Of a DNA stretch of 64,000 nt, positions 32,661 through 41,372 are shown one piece after another (the first letter of the stretch is position 1; every line of letters starts with the position of its first letter). The translations under genes and the position numbers were made by a program. The notes beneath the pieces are model-generated. The model ran no database searches and was not told the DNA's origin. It worked only from the letters and a program-made list of their open reading frames with translations. The DNA is from JABMNT01 sp048262255 (GTDB taxonomy: Bacteria; Pseudomonadota; Alphaproteobacteria; Rhodospirillales; Casp-alpha2): assembly GCA_048262255.1 (NCBI GenBank), contig JBLXFH010000002.1:496001-560000 (forward strand), written 5' to 3'.

Positions 32661-33632
32661 ATGAATTCAGAAGCATTAGCACCCCCCCGATATCTCCACC
32701 GTCACCTTCTTGGTATTGAGGGTTTATCGCCGGAAGAAATAACGATTCTTCTCGATCGTTCCGAAACCTATGTGGAGCAAAACCGGCAAGCCAACAAAAA
32801 GAAGTCCGTCCTCAACGGGCGCACGATCATCAATTTATTTTTTGAAGATTCAACACGCACCCGCACCTCCTTCGAACTGGCGGGTAAGCGCCTTGGCGGC
32901 GATGTCATCAATATGTCCGTATCGACCAGTTCCGTCAAAAAAGGCGAAACCCTGATCGATACGGCAATGACCCTGAACGCCATGCATCCAGATGTTCTGG
33001 TTGTCCGTCACCCCCAGTCCGGTGGCGTTTCACTGCTTTCAGAAAAAGTGAATTGCGCCGTTATCAACGGCGGAGACGGTTCGCACGAACACCCAACACA
33101 GGCGTTGCTGGATGCCTTGACCATCCGCCGTCGGCTGGGTCATTTGAGCGGACTGGTAATCGCCATTTGTGGAGATGTCCTGCATTCCCGCGTCGCGCGC
33201 TCCAATATCCACTTGCTCAACACCATGGGCGCGCGGGTCCGACTGATCGCCCCGGCAACGTTGCTCCCGACCCAGGTTGAGCGCCTTGGCGTTGAAACGT
33301 TTCACGATATGAATGAAGGCTTGAAGGATGTTGATATCGTCATGATGTTACGCCTTCAGCGCGAGCGCATGCATGGCAATTTCTTCCCATCGATTCGGGA
33401 ATATTTCAAATTTTTCGGCCTGGATGACGCGAAGCTGGCGAATGCCAAGGAAGGGGCTTTGATCATGCATCCGGGCCCCATGAACCGCGGCGTCGAAATC
33501 GATTCGGATCTGGCAGATGACATTGGCCGCAGCGTGATCCGCGAGCAGGTGGAAATGGGCGTCGCCGTACGTATGGCGTGTCTAGAGATTTTAACGGAAA
33601 ATCTTGATGCGTCAGATGCGGGGACGTTGTAA
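32661..33632 (+). CDS. pyrB: Aspartate carbamoyltransferase
   Basis: 323 residues. It has the carbamoyl phosphate loop FFEDSTRTRTSFELA, SSVKKGET with the mobile loop, HPTQALLDALT, GDVLHSRVARSN and the Asp-binding HPGPMNRGVE. It makes carbamoyl-aspartate in pyrimidine synthesis. The gene joins pyrC (TAATG, 1-base overlap), consistent with the class B type that associates with a non-catalytic PyrC subunit. Confidence 0.97.
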   Translation: MNSEALAPPRYLHRHLLGIEGLSPEEITILLDRSETYVEQNRQANKKKSVLNGRTIINLFFEDSTRTRTSFELAGKRLGGDVINMSVSTSSVKKGETLIDTAMTLNAMHPDVLVVRHPQSGGVSLLSEKVNCAVINGGDGSHEHPTQALLDALTIRRRLGHLSGLVIAICGDVLHSRVARSNIHLLNTMGARVRLIAPATLLPTQVERLGVETFHDMNEGLKDVDIVMMLRLQRERMHGNFFPSIREYFKFFGLDDAKLANAKEGALIMHPGPMNRGVEIDSDLADDIGRSVIREQVEMGVAVRMACLEILTENLDASDAGTL

Positions 33633-34945
33633 TGGCCAGTTCGCATAACAATTCCGCGCTTCGCTTATATACCAATGCCCGACTGATAGACCCGGCCAGC
33701 GGTCGCGACGAAATGGGCGGTATCCTCTGCGAAGGGGAAATCATTTCCGATATCGGCCCACACCTCAATGACGGCAAACCACGGGCCAACTCAGAACTCG
33801 TCAATTGCCAGGGGCACTGTCTGGTTCCTGGTCTTGTCGATATGCGCGCCCATCTGGGTGAGCCCGGAGAAGAACATAAAGAGACGCTGGAAACGGCCGG
33901 TCGATCCGCTGTCGCCGGTGGCGTCACCACGGTTGTTTGCCTGCCCAATACGGAACCCGCAATCGACGACATGTCAGGTGTCGAATTTGTTGCGCGCCGC
34001 GCTCGCAAACTGGGCCTGAGCAAGGTTTACCCATACGGCGCTGTCAGCAAAAACCTGGAAGGCAAGGAAATCGCCGAACTGGGAATGCTGAGCGAGGCCG
34101 GAGCGGTGGCTTTTACCGACGGCTTCAAAACCATCGCCGATATTCAGTTGATGCGCCGTGCCTTAAGTTACGCCAGCACTTTTGGCCTACTCATTGTACA
34201 ACATCCGGAAGAACCCGCGCTGGCTCGAAACGGGGTTATGAATTCCGGCGAGACGGCAACCCGGCTGGGCCTGACCGGAATCCCCCGTGCCGCAGAAATC
34301 ATTATGGTCGAACGTGATATCAGACTCGTTGAAATGACCGGAGGGCGGCTGCATTTCGCCCATCTCTCCACATCGGACGCCATTGACGTGGTGCGCAGGG
34401 CCAAGGCCCGCGGACTGGCCGTCACCTGCGATACGGCACCGCCTTACTTTGCCCTTAACGAATTGTCCATTGGCGATTACCGGACCTTCGCAAAACTCTC
34501 TCCGCCGCTGCGCATGGAAAGTGACCGCCAGGCCGTTATTGAGGGACTGAAGGACGGGACCATCGACGCCATAGCGTCCGACCATACGCCACAGGATGAA
34601 GAATCCAAACGCCTGCCTTTCAGCGAAGCCGCCAGCGGCGGTGTCGGTTTGGAGACTCTTCTGCCCATTACCCTTGAGCTATATCACAATGGGCACCTGA
34701 GTCTGCTGGAGGCCATTGATCTGATTACCCGCCGCCCGGCCGATCTGTTGGGCCTGCAAGCGGGGCGTCTGGCTGTTGGGCACCGCGCCGATTTCGCCAT
34801 TCTCGACCCCGAACGCGGCTGGAAAGTCGAATATAAAACGCTACGCTCCAAATCCAAGAACTCGCCTTTTGACGAACGCCCGGTTCAGGGCCGCGTCCTG
34901 AAAACCATCATCGATGGTCGGGTTGTCTTTCAGGCCGAAGATTAA
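33632..34945 (+). CDS. pyrC: Dihydroorotase-like PyrC, probably non-catalytic (PyrC')
   Basis: 437 residues of the class I amidohydrolase type, with HFAHLST and SDHTPQDEE kept. The metal-binding H-x-H in the first strand is D70-M71-R72-A73-H74 here, with Arg in the place of the first His. Loss of this His is typical of the pyrBC' subunit that supports aspartate carbamoyltransferase structure without catalysis. A separate active dihydroorotase is then expected elsewhere. It is coupled to pyrB by a 1-base overlap. Confidence 0.85.
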   Translation: MASSHNNSALRLYTNARLIDPASGRDEMGGILCEGEIISDIGPHLNDGKPRANSELVNCQGHCLVPGLVDMRAHLGEPGEEHKETLETAGRSAVAGGVTTVVCLPNTEPAIDDMSGVEFVARRARKLGLSKVYPYGAVSKNLEGKEIAELGMLSEAGAVAFTDGFKTIADIQLMRRALSYASTFGLLIVQHPEEPALARNGVMNSGETATRLGLTGIPRAAEIIMVERDIRLVEMTGGRLHFAHLSTSDAIDVVRRAKARGLAVTCDTAPPYFALNELSIGDYRTFAKLSPPLRMESDRQAVIEGLKDGTIDAIASDHTPQDEESKRLPFSEAASGGVGLETLLPITLELYHNGHLSLLEAIDLITRRPADLLGLQAGRLAVGHRADFAILDPERGWKVEYKTLRSKSKNSPFDERPVQGRVLKTIIDGRVVFQAED

Positions 34946-34949
34946 GTCA

Positions 34950-35567
34950 TTGGAAACCCTGCTCCCGCATCTCACCACCACAAACGGAATAGCTGCCCTA
35001 CTGGGTTATGCATTGGGTTCCGTTCCCTTCGGGTTGGTCATAACCCGGCTTGCCGGGCTTGGTGATATTCGGACAATGGGCTCCGGCAACATTGGTGCCA
35101 CCAATGTACTTAGGACCGGGAACAAACTGCTGGCCTTACTCACATTGATTTGTGATTCCGGCAAGGGTGCGGCAGCAGCTCTGGGCGCCGCACATTTCCT
35201 TGGCATTGAGGCCGGACTTGTCGCCGGGTTCATGGCCGTATTCGGGCATAATTTTCCAATCTGGCTGAAATTCAAGGGCGGTAAAGGTGTAGCAACCACG
35301 CTCGGCGTTTTGCTGGCCAGCGCCTGGACCGTAGGCGCCGCAGCTTGCGCCGCCTGGCTGCTGGTTGCCGGGCTGTTTCGTTATTCCTCTCTGGCGGCCC
35401 TGCTATCGCTGTCCGCAGCGCCCGGGTTTGCCCTGTGGTTCGGACGGCCCGATGTTGCCCTGATGGCTGCCGGGCTGGCGCTGCTTGCCATCATCCGTCA
35501 CCACCAGAACATCGCCCGCCTGATGCGCGGTGAAGAAACCCGGATCGGCAAGTCCTCCAATAAATAA
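34950..35567 (+). CDS. plsY: Glycerol-3-phosphate acyltransferase PlsY
   Basis: 205 residues from TTG 34950, 4 bases after the pyrC stop; an ATG at 34914 would overlap pyrC by 32 bases. Five membrane segments. The catalytic loops are GSGNIGATNVLRTG, GHNFPIWLKFKGGKGVATT and a later basic motif (HHQNIARLMRGEE). It uses acyl phosphate to start phospholipid synthesis. Likely read with pyrBC. Confidence 0.92.
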   Translation: METLLPHLTTTNGIAALLGYALGSVPFGLVITRLAGLGDIRTMGSGNIGATNVLRTGNKLLALLTLICDSGKGAAAALGAAHFLGIEAGLVAGFMAVFGHNFPIWLKFKGGKGVATTLGVLLASAWTVGAAACAAWLLVAGLFRYSSLAALLSLSAAPGFALWFGRPDVALMAAGLALLAIIRHHQNIARLMRGEETRIGKSSNK

Positions 35568-35646
35568 CCCACCCGCAAGAACTGTTGTGCTCAAAAATTA
35601 ATGCAGGCCTTGACCGATTTGTATTGTGCGCATTAAAATACTCGTT

Positions 35647-36789
35647 ATGAGAGATCAAAATAACATTTTAATATCGGAAACAGATATTTTAAATCGATTG
35701 CGCCTCATCCGCTCTCCGCATGTGGGTCCGATTACTTTTCACCGACTGATGGCGCGCTTCAAGACCGCCGAAGCCGCCCTTGACGGTTTGCCCGGCCTCG
35801 CCCGCAGCACAGAAAACAAAGGCCCGGTCCGCATCTGTTCCATCGCTGCGGCCGAAAAGGAAATGGAAAAATGCCGGGCCGCGCAAATCCAAATCCTCAC
35901 CCCGGACAACCCCTGCTACCCACCCCGGCTGAAGCATATTGTCGACGCGCCCCCCTTGCTTTTTGTCCGCGGCAACACCGAGATGCTTCGCAAAAAGGCT
36001 GTGGCAGTCATTGGCGCCCGCAATGCATCCGGCCTGGGCAGGCGCTTTGCTGAACAACTGGCAGGTGATTTGGGGAGAAGCGGTTTGCTTGTGGTCTCCG
36101 GCCTGGCGCGGGGTGTGGATACAGCTGCCCATTGGGGTGCCGTCGAAACAGGTACGGGCGCCGTGCTGGGTGGCGGCGTCGATATCCTGTACCCCCGCGA
36201 GAATGCCGCACTCTATGACAAAATCGCCGAACGCGGCGTGCTGATATCGGAAATGCCGATGGGAACGGTCCCGAAAGCGGCCCATTTCCCGCGCCGCAAC
36301 CGGATTATTTCCGGTATTTCCCGGGGCATTGTGGTCGTAGAAGCGGCGCTGCGTTCCGGTTCGTTAATTACGGCCCGGCTCGCCCTGGAACAGGGTCGGG
36401 AGGTGTTTGCCGTGCCCGGATCGGCGGCAGACCCGCGGGCCCGCGGGACCAACGATCTGATCCGCCAGGGGGCGATCCTGACCGAGACGGCCGACGATGT
36501 TCTGAATGTCATCTGCCCGGAGCCCCGAATCCTGCCCATGCAGCATACTCCGTCCATCGCCCCCCCGACACAAAACACGCAACCTTTACCTCCCGAACAA
36601 CACGGGTATCCATGTAACATTCGGCAATGGTTGGAAACCCGGCTCGGCTCCACTCCCATCGAAGTGGATGACCTTGCACGCGAGGCCTCTTCCTCATCCG
36701 CCATTCTGGCCGAAGCCTTGATGGAACTGGAACTGGCGGGTCGGCTTGAGCGCCACCCCGGCAACATGGTTTCGGCAACATTCACATAG
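35647..36789 (+). CDS. dprA: DNA-processing protein DprA
   Basis: 380 residues from ATG 35647 (a GTG at 35626 is an alternative). Domains: N-terminal SAM-like helix (RLRLIRSPHVGPITFHRL), central Rossmann fold with VIGARNASGLGRRFA, SGLARGVDTAAHWGA, FPRRNRIISGIS and GSLITARLALEQGREVFAVPG, and a C-terminal winged helix (IEVDDLARE). It loads RecA on incoming single-stranded DNA. A typical position ahead of topA in alphaproteobacteria. Confidence 0.95.
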   Translation: MRDQNNILISETDILNRLRLIRSPHVGPITFHRLMARFKTAEAALDGLPGLARSTENKGPVRICSIAAAEKEMEKCRAAQIQILTPDNPCYPPRLKHIVDAPPLLFVRGNTEMLRKKAVAVIGARNASGLGRRFAEQLAGDLGRSGLLVVSGLARGVDTAAHWGAVETGTGAVLGGGVDILYPRENAALYDKIAERGVLISEMPMGTVPKAAHFPRRNRIISGISRGIVVVEAALRSGSLITARLALEQGREVFAVPGSAADPRARGTNDLIRQGAILTETADDVLNVICPEPRILPMQHTPSIAPPTQNTQPLPPEQHGYPCNIRQWLETRLGSTPIEVDDLAREASSSSAILAEALMELELAGRLERHPGNMVSATFT

Positions 36790-36912
36790 TCATTTCATGC
36801 GCTGAAGAACAAAGCAGAATACGAAACCGGTATTCATTTCTGTTGCCCTATTGGCTGGTATAGGATTACCTATTTGCTAACGCGTGTTTACGAAGACATC
36901 TGGAAATGCTGT

Positions 36913-38379
36913 ATGGCTGAACGTCACAATCCGAATTACCAGTTGCAAAAAGAGTTGGAGTCCCTCCGTAATCTGGTCAAGGAAGCCAACGTTGCCATCT
37001 ATTTGGCGCAAAATTCAAAAATACTGAACCCCAACCCGACCACATTGAAAATGTATGGCTATAGCAAGGAGGAACTGACTTCCAAGCCGTTCACGGCATT
37101 TATACACCCGGATGATCAGGACTTGGTTCTCGGCAACCACATACGGCGTATTCGCGGAGAAAAAATACCGTCTATCTACACGTTCAGAATTATCAATGCC
37201 AAAGGGCAAGTGCGGCATGTGGAATTAAACGCTGTTGCGTCTTCCTGGAATGACCAGCCGGCAACCCTGTGCATTCAGACCGATATTACGGATCGCCTCG
37301 AATATGAAAAAGCGCTTGCCGCCAGTGAAACCCGTTTTCGTGATCTGGTTGAGGGATCCGTTGAGGGCATTATGATCCACCGCAATTTCAGGCCGCTTTT
37401 CTCAAACAATTCGCTGGTAACCATATTCGGCTACGCGAATTTGGAAGAAATCATGACCCTTGCATCCATTAAGGAGTTGATAGCTCCTCATGATCACAAA
37501 CGCATTTCCGAATATGTAGAAGCGCGATTGCGCGGGGAAGAGGTCCCATCCGAATACGAATTTGAAGGTGTAAGAAAGGATGGAAGCCACATTCATCTGG
37601 AGAGTCGGGTTAGGCTTATCTCTTGGGACAACGCGCCCGCTATGCAGGTGACGGTAACGGATATCACCGAACGCAAGAGAATGGAACGGATGAAAAGCGA
37701 GTTCATTTCAACGGTTAGTCACGAACTTCGCACGCCACTCACCTCCATCCGGGGGGCCCTTGGACTGATGAATGAGGGAAAAACCATGGCAACCCCCGAA
37801 ATGGCAAAAGACCTGTTCGAGCTTGCTTATAGAAACACCAACCGACTGATTAATCTGGTTGATGACATTCTCGATGTGGAAAAGCTCGAAGCCGGAAGCA
37901 TGGAGTTTGAACTCCAGAAAACTCTGCTTTCTGATCTTGTCGAGGACACCATTAAGGAGAACATCGGATTAGCAAAGGAACACGGTGTTACGTTCACCGT
38001 CACGACATCCACGCCGGACCTTAAGGTGCGGATTGACCGTAATCGGATTACACAAGCCATTGCTAATTTACTTTCAAATGCGGCAAAATTCTCACCAAAA
38101 GGAAGGCACGTAGAAATCTCAGTCACACGCATCGATAATTTAGCACGCGTATCTGTCACTGATTATGGGACCGGCATCCCGGAAAAATTCAGATCTCATA
38201 TTTTTGAACGGTTTACCCAAGTTGATTCTTCAGACACCCGCGAAAAAGCTGGCACGGGCCTTGGATTGAATATAACCAGATCAATTATAGAAAAGCACAA
38301 TGGGCGCATTGATTTCATTTCCAATGACGAGATGGGATGCACATTCTTCTTTACACTGCCCATTATCACTTCTGCCTAA
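36913..38379 (+). CDS. PAS-PAS histidine kinase
   Basis: 488 residues from ATG 36913 (MAERHNPNYQ). Two PAS domains (about 15-130 and 140-255), the second with WDNAPAMQVTVTDITERKR, precede HisKA (EFISTVSHELRTPLTSIRGAL, His in S-H-E-L-R-T-P), then HATPase_c with N box (AIANLLSNAAKFSP), DYGTGIP and GTGLGLNITRSI. No membrane segment, so cytoplasmic. A response regulator is not adjacent, but the DivK paralogues are candidates. Confidence 0.93.
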   Translation: MAERHNPNYQLQKELESLRNLVKEANVAIYLAQNSKILNPNPTTLKMYGYSKEELTSKPFTAFIHPDDQDLVLGNHIRRIRGEKIPSIYTFRIINAKGQVRHVELNAVASSWNDQPATLCIQTDITDRLEYEKALAASETRFRDLVEGSVEGIMIHRNFRPLFSNNSLVTIFGYANLEEIMTLASIKELIAPHDHKRISEYVEARLRGEEVPSEYEFEGVRKDGSHIHLESRVRLISWDNAPAMQVTVTDITERKRMERMKSEFISTVSHELRTPLTSIRGALGLMNEGKTMATPEMAKDLFELAYRNTNRLINLVDDILDVEKLEAGSMEFELQKTLLSDLVEDTIKENIGLAKEHGVTFTVTTSTPDLKVRIDRNRITQAIANLLSNAAKFSPKGRHVEISVTRIDNLARVSVTDYGTGIPEKFRSHIFERFTQVDSSDTREKAGTGLGLNITRSIIEKHNGRIDFISNDEMGCTFFFTLPIITSA

Positions 38380-38663
38380 GAAAATTCCTGAAACCGACAA
38401 AAACCATAAGTACGGCATCCGTTTTTTGGCAAAAATACCGAGGATAAACAAAAGATTTCAAGAATTTACCGACATAACTCTTCACCTCAAAACCTGCATC
38501 GTAGCCATCCAGGAAAATAAAAAAACGCATAAATTTTGTGTTCCGCTGTTGACGAAAGGGAAAAGAAGCGCCAAGTCTGCGAGCTACATATATAACAAAT
38601 ATTGCTGAAATTCATCCTGAGGCCCGCATCAAAAGGGCTATGGAATACGGAAACAAACACCTA

Positions 38664-41336
38664 ATGACCAACGTTGTCATCGTCGAATCACCCGCCAAAG
38701 CCAAAACGATCAATAAGTATTTGGGCAGCGATTACAAGGTGTTCGCCAGTTACGGTCACATCCGTGACTTGCCGGCGAAAGACGGCTCTGTTCGCCCGGA
38801 CGAAGATTTTACCATGGATTGGGAAATCGACGCAAAAGCCCAAAAACATGTAAAAGACATTTCGCAGGCACTGAAAAATGCCGACCACCTGTTTCTCGCG
38901 ACCGACCCGGACCGCGAAGGCGAAGCTATTTCCTGGCATGTGCAGGAAGTTCTGGACGCAAAAAAACTCCTGAACGGCGTCGATGTGAAACGCGTGGTCT
39001 TTAATGAAATTACCAAAGACGCCATTATCGAGGCCTTTAATCATCCCCGCGAACTGGACACAGAGCTTGTAGAAGCCTATCTGGCCCGACGTGCGTTGGA
39101 TTATCTTGTGGGTTTCACCCTGTCGCCCGTTCTCTGGCGCAAACTGCCCGGTAGCCGTTCCGCAGGCCGGGTTCAGTCGGTTGCGTTGCGCCTCATATGC
39201 GAACGCGAAACGGCCATCGAAAACTTCAAAGCCGACGAGTTCTGGAGCGTCAAAGTCCGGTTTGAGACGACTGAAGGAAAGTCTGTCGTCGCCAACCTGA
39301 CCCATCTGAACGGCGAAAAACTCGATAAACTGTCGATCGGCACGGAAACCGCGGCACAAGAAGCTGTCGCCGCCATCGCCCAACGCGATTTTAAAGTCGC
39401 CGACATCGAGCAAAAGAAGACCCGCCGCAACCCGGCACCGCCTTTCACCACCTCAACTTTGCAGCAGGAAGCCTCCCGCAAACTCCGCTTTGGCGCCAAA
39501 CGGACAATGCAGATTGCCCAGCGCCTTTATGAGGGCATCAGTTTGGGTGGCGATACGGTCGGCCTGATTACCTATATGCGGACCGACGGCGTGACCATGG
39601 CCAACGAAGCCATTGAGGGCTGCCGCGCGTTGATTGGAAATGATTATGGTGCCTCCTATGTGCCTTCAGAGCCGCGCGTTTATAAATCAAAAGCCAAAAA
39701 CGCCCAGGAAGCACACGAGGCCGTTCGCCCGACCGATGTATCCCGCCGCCCCAAGGACATTGCCAGCTATCTGGATGCCGACCAGCTAAAGCTCTACACC
39801 CTGATCTGGCAGCGCACCGTCGCCAGCCAGATGGAATCGGCCGTTCTGGATCAGGTTGGCGTCAATATCGCTTCTCCGGACAAACAGGTCACTTTGCGCG
39901 CCACTGGTTCCGTTGTCGCTTTTGACGGTTTTTTCAAACTCTATCAGGAAGGCAAGGACGATAGCGATGCCTCCGACGATGACCAGGATAAAATCCTGCC
40001 GCCGCTCAAACAGAATCAGGAAATGAAAACCGGCGATATTGATCCGGAGCAGCATTTCACCCAACCGCCGCCACGCTTTTCGGAAGCCAGTCTGGTCAAA
40101 TCTCTTGAAGAACTGGGTATCGGCCGTCCCTCCACCTACGCCAGCATCATTTCCGTTTTGCAGGAGCGCAATTACGTCACCCTCGAAAACCGCCGATTCA
40201 TTCCGGAAGACCGGGGCCGGGTTGTGACGACCTTTCTGGAAAGCTATTTCACCCGCTATGTGGCCTACGATTTCACGGCGGACCTGGAAAACAAGCTTGA
40301 TGACATTTCCGGTGGCCGTATCGAATGGAAAAAGGTTTTGCGGGACTTCTGGGGCGCCTTTAATTCCGCTGTAGGCGAAACCAAAGATTTACGGGTTTCG
40401 GAAGTTCTGGACCGACTGGACGAAATTCTCGGGCCGCACTTCTTCCGGGAAGGCCCGGACGGCAAAGACCCGCGCAAATGCCCGACTTGCGACGATGGCC
40501 GCCTTAATCTCAAACTCGGCAAGTTTGGTGCTTTTATTGGCTGCAATAACTATCCGGAATGCCGTTACACCCGCCCCCTCGCCGTCAGTGATGGCAGTGA
40601 AGATGAAGCAGGCGCTGCGGGACCCAAAGAGCTAGGCCTCGATCCGGACACCGGCAAAATGGTGACGCTGCGCAAAGGCCCTTATGGCTTTTATGTTCAG
40701 TTGGGAGAGGAAGAGGAAATCCCGGCGGAGCCCGTGGCCGAAGGCAAAAAACCGAAGAAACCGAAAAAGATCAAACCCAAACGCTCCTCTCTGACAAAAG
40801 CCATGGATCCGGCGACAGTCGATCTGGAGATGGCGTTGGGTCTGTTGTCCCTGCCCCGCGACGTTGGCATTGATCCGGAAAGCGGCAACATGATCACGGC
40901 AGCAATTGGCCGGTTTGGGCCCTACATCAAGCTGGATGCCACCTATGTGTCGCTCAAAGGCGACGATGATGTTTTGACGATTGGTCTGAACCGGGCGGCG
41001 CACCTTATGGCCGAAGCACCGAAAAAAGATCCGCCCGTGGAACTGGGCTTGCATCCGAAAACCAAAAAGCCCGTGACGCTCCGCAAAGGCCGTTGGGGGC
41101 CTTTTGTCATGCTCGGACGAACCATGGCAACGCTGCCGAAGGATTTGGAGCCGGAATCCGTGGATTTGGCCAAAGCCATCGAATTGCTGGATGCGAAAGC
41201 CGGCAAGGGAGGGAAAAAAGCGGCCCCAGCGAAAAAGAAAGCCGCCCCCAAAAAGGCCGCTGCAAAGAAAAAAGCGCCCGCAAAAAAGAAACCCGCCAAA
41301 GCTAAAGTAAAACCCGATACCGAGGCGGCGGAATAA
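38664..41336 (+). CDS. topA: DNA topoisomerase I
   Basis: 890 residues from ATG 38664. The TOPRIM domain (VIVESPAKAKTINKYLG at the start; DPDREGEAISWH near 82), active site Tyr in GLITYMRTDG (about 304), one zinc finger (CPTC...CNNYPEC, about 606-632), two or three C-terminal topo_C repeats and a Lys/Ala/Pro-rich tail of about 70 residues. It relaxes negative supercoils. The basic tail is common in this branch and would bind DNA. Confidence 0.97.
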   Translation: MTNVVIVESPAKAKTINKYLGSDYKVFASYGHIRDLPAKDGSVRPDEDFTMDWEIDAKAQKHVKDISQALKNADHLFLATDPDREGEAISWHVQEVLDAKKLLNGVDVKRVVFNEITKDAIIEAFNHPRELDTELVEAYLARRALDYLVGFTLSPVLWRKLPGSRSAGRVQSVALRLICERETAIENFKADEFWSVKVRFETTEGKSVVANLTHLNGEKLDKLSIGTETAAQEAVAAIAQRDFKVADIEQKKTRRNPAPPFTTSTLQQEASRKLRFGAKRTMQIAQRLYEGISLGGDTVGLITYMRTDGVTMANEAIEGCRALIGNDYGASYVPSEPRVYKSKAKNAQEAHEAVRPTDVSRRPKDIASYLDADQLKLYTLIWQRTVASQMESAVLDQVGVNIASPDKQVTLRATGSVVAFDGFFKLYQEGKDDSDASDDDQDKILPPLKQNQEMKTGDIDPEQHFTQPPPRFSEASLVKSLEELGIGRPSTYASIISVLQERNYVTLENRRFIPEDRGRVVTTFLESYFTRYVAYDFTADLENKLDDISGGRIEWKKVLRDFWGAFNSAVGETKDLRVSEVLDRLDEILGPHFFREGPDGKDPRKCPTCDDGRLNLKLGKFGAFIGCNNYPECRYTRPLAVSDGSEDEAGAAGPKELGLDPDTGKMVTLRKGPYGFYVQLGEEEEIPAEPVAEGKKPKKPKKIKPKRSSLTKAMDPATVDLEMALGLLSLPRDVGIDPESGNMITAAIGRFGPYIKLDATYVSLKGDDDVLTIGLNRAAHLMAEAPKKDPPVELGLHPKTKKPVTLRKGRWGPFVMLGRTMATLPKDLEPESVDLAKAIELLDAKAGKGGKKAAPAKKKAAPKKAAAKKKAPAKKKPAKAKVKPDTEAAE

Positions 41337-41372
41337 GTCCGCCGCCCCCGAAAAGAACTGACACGCCAGACC

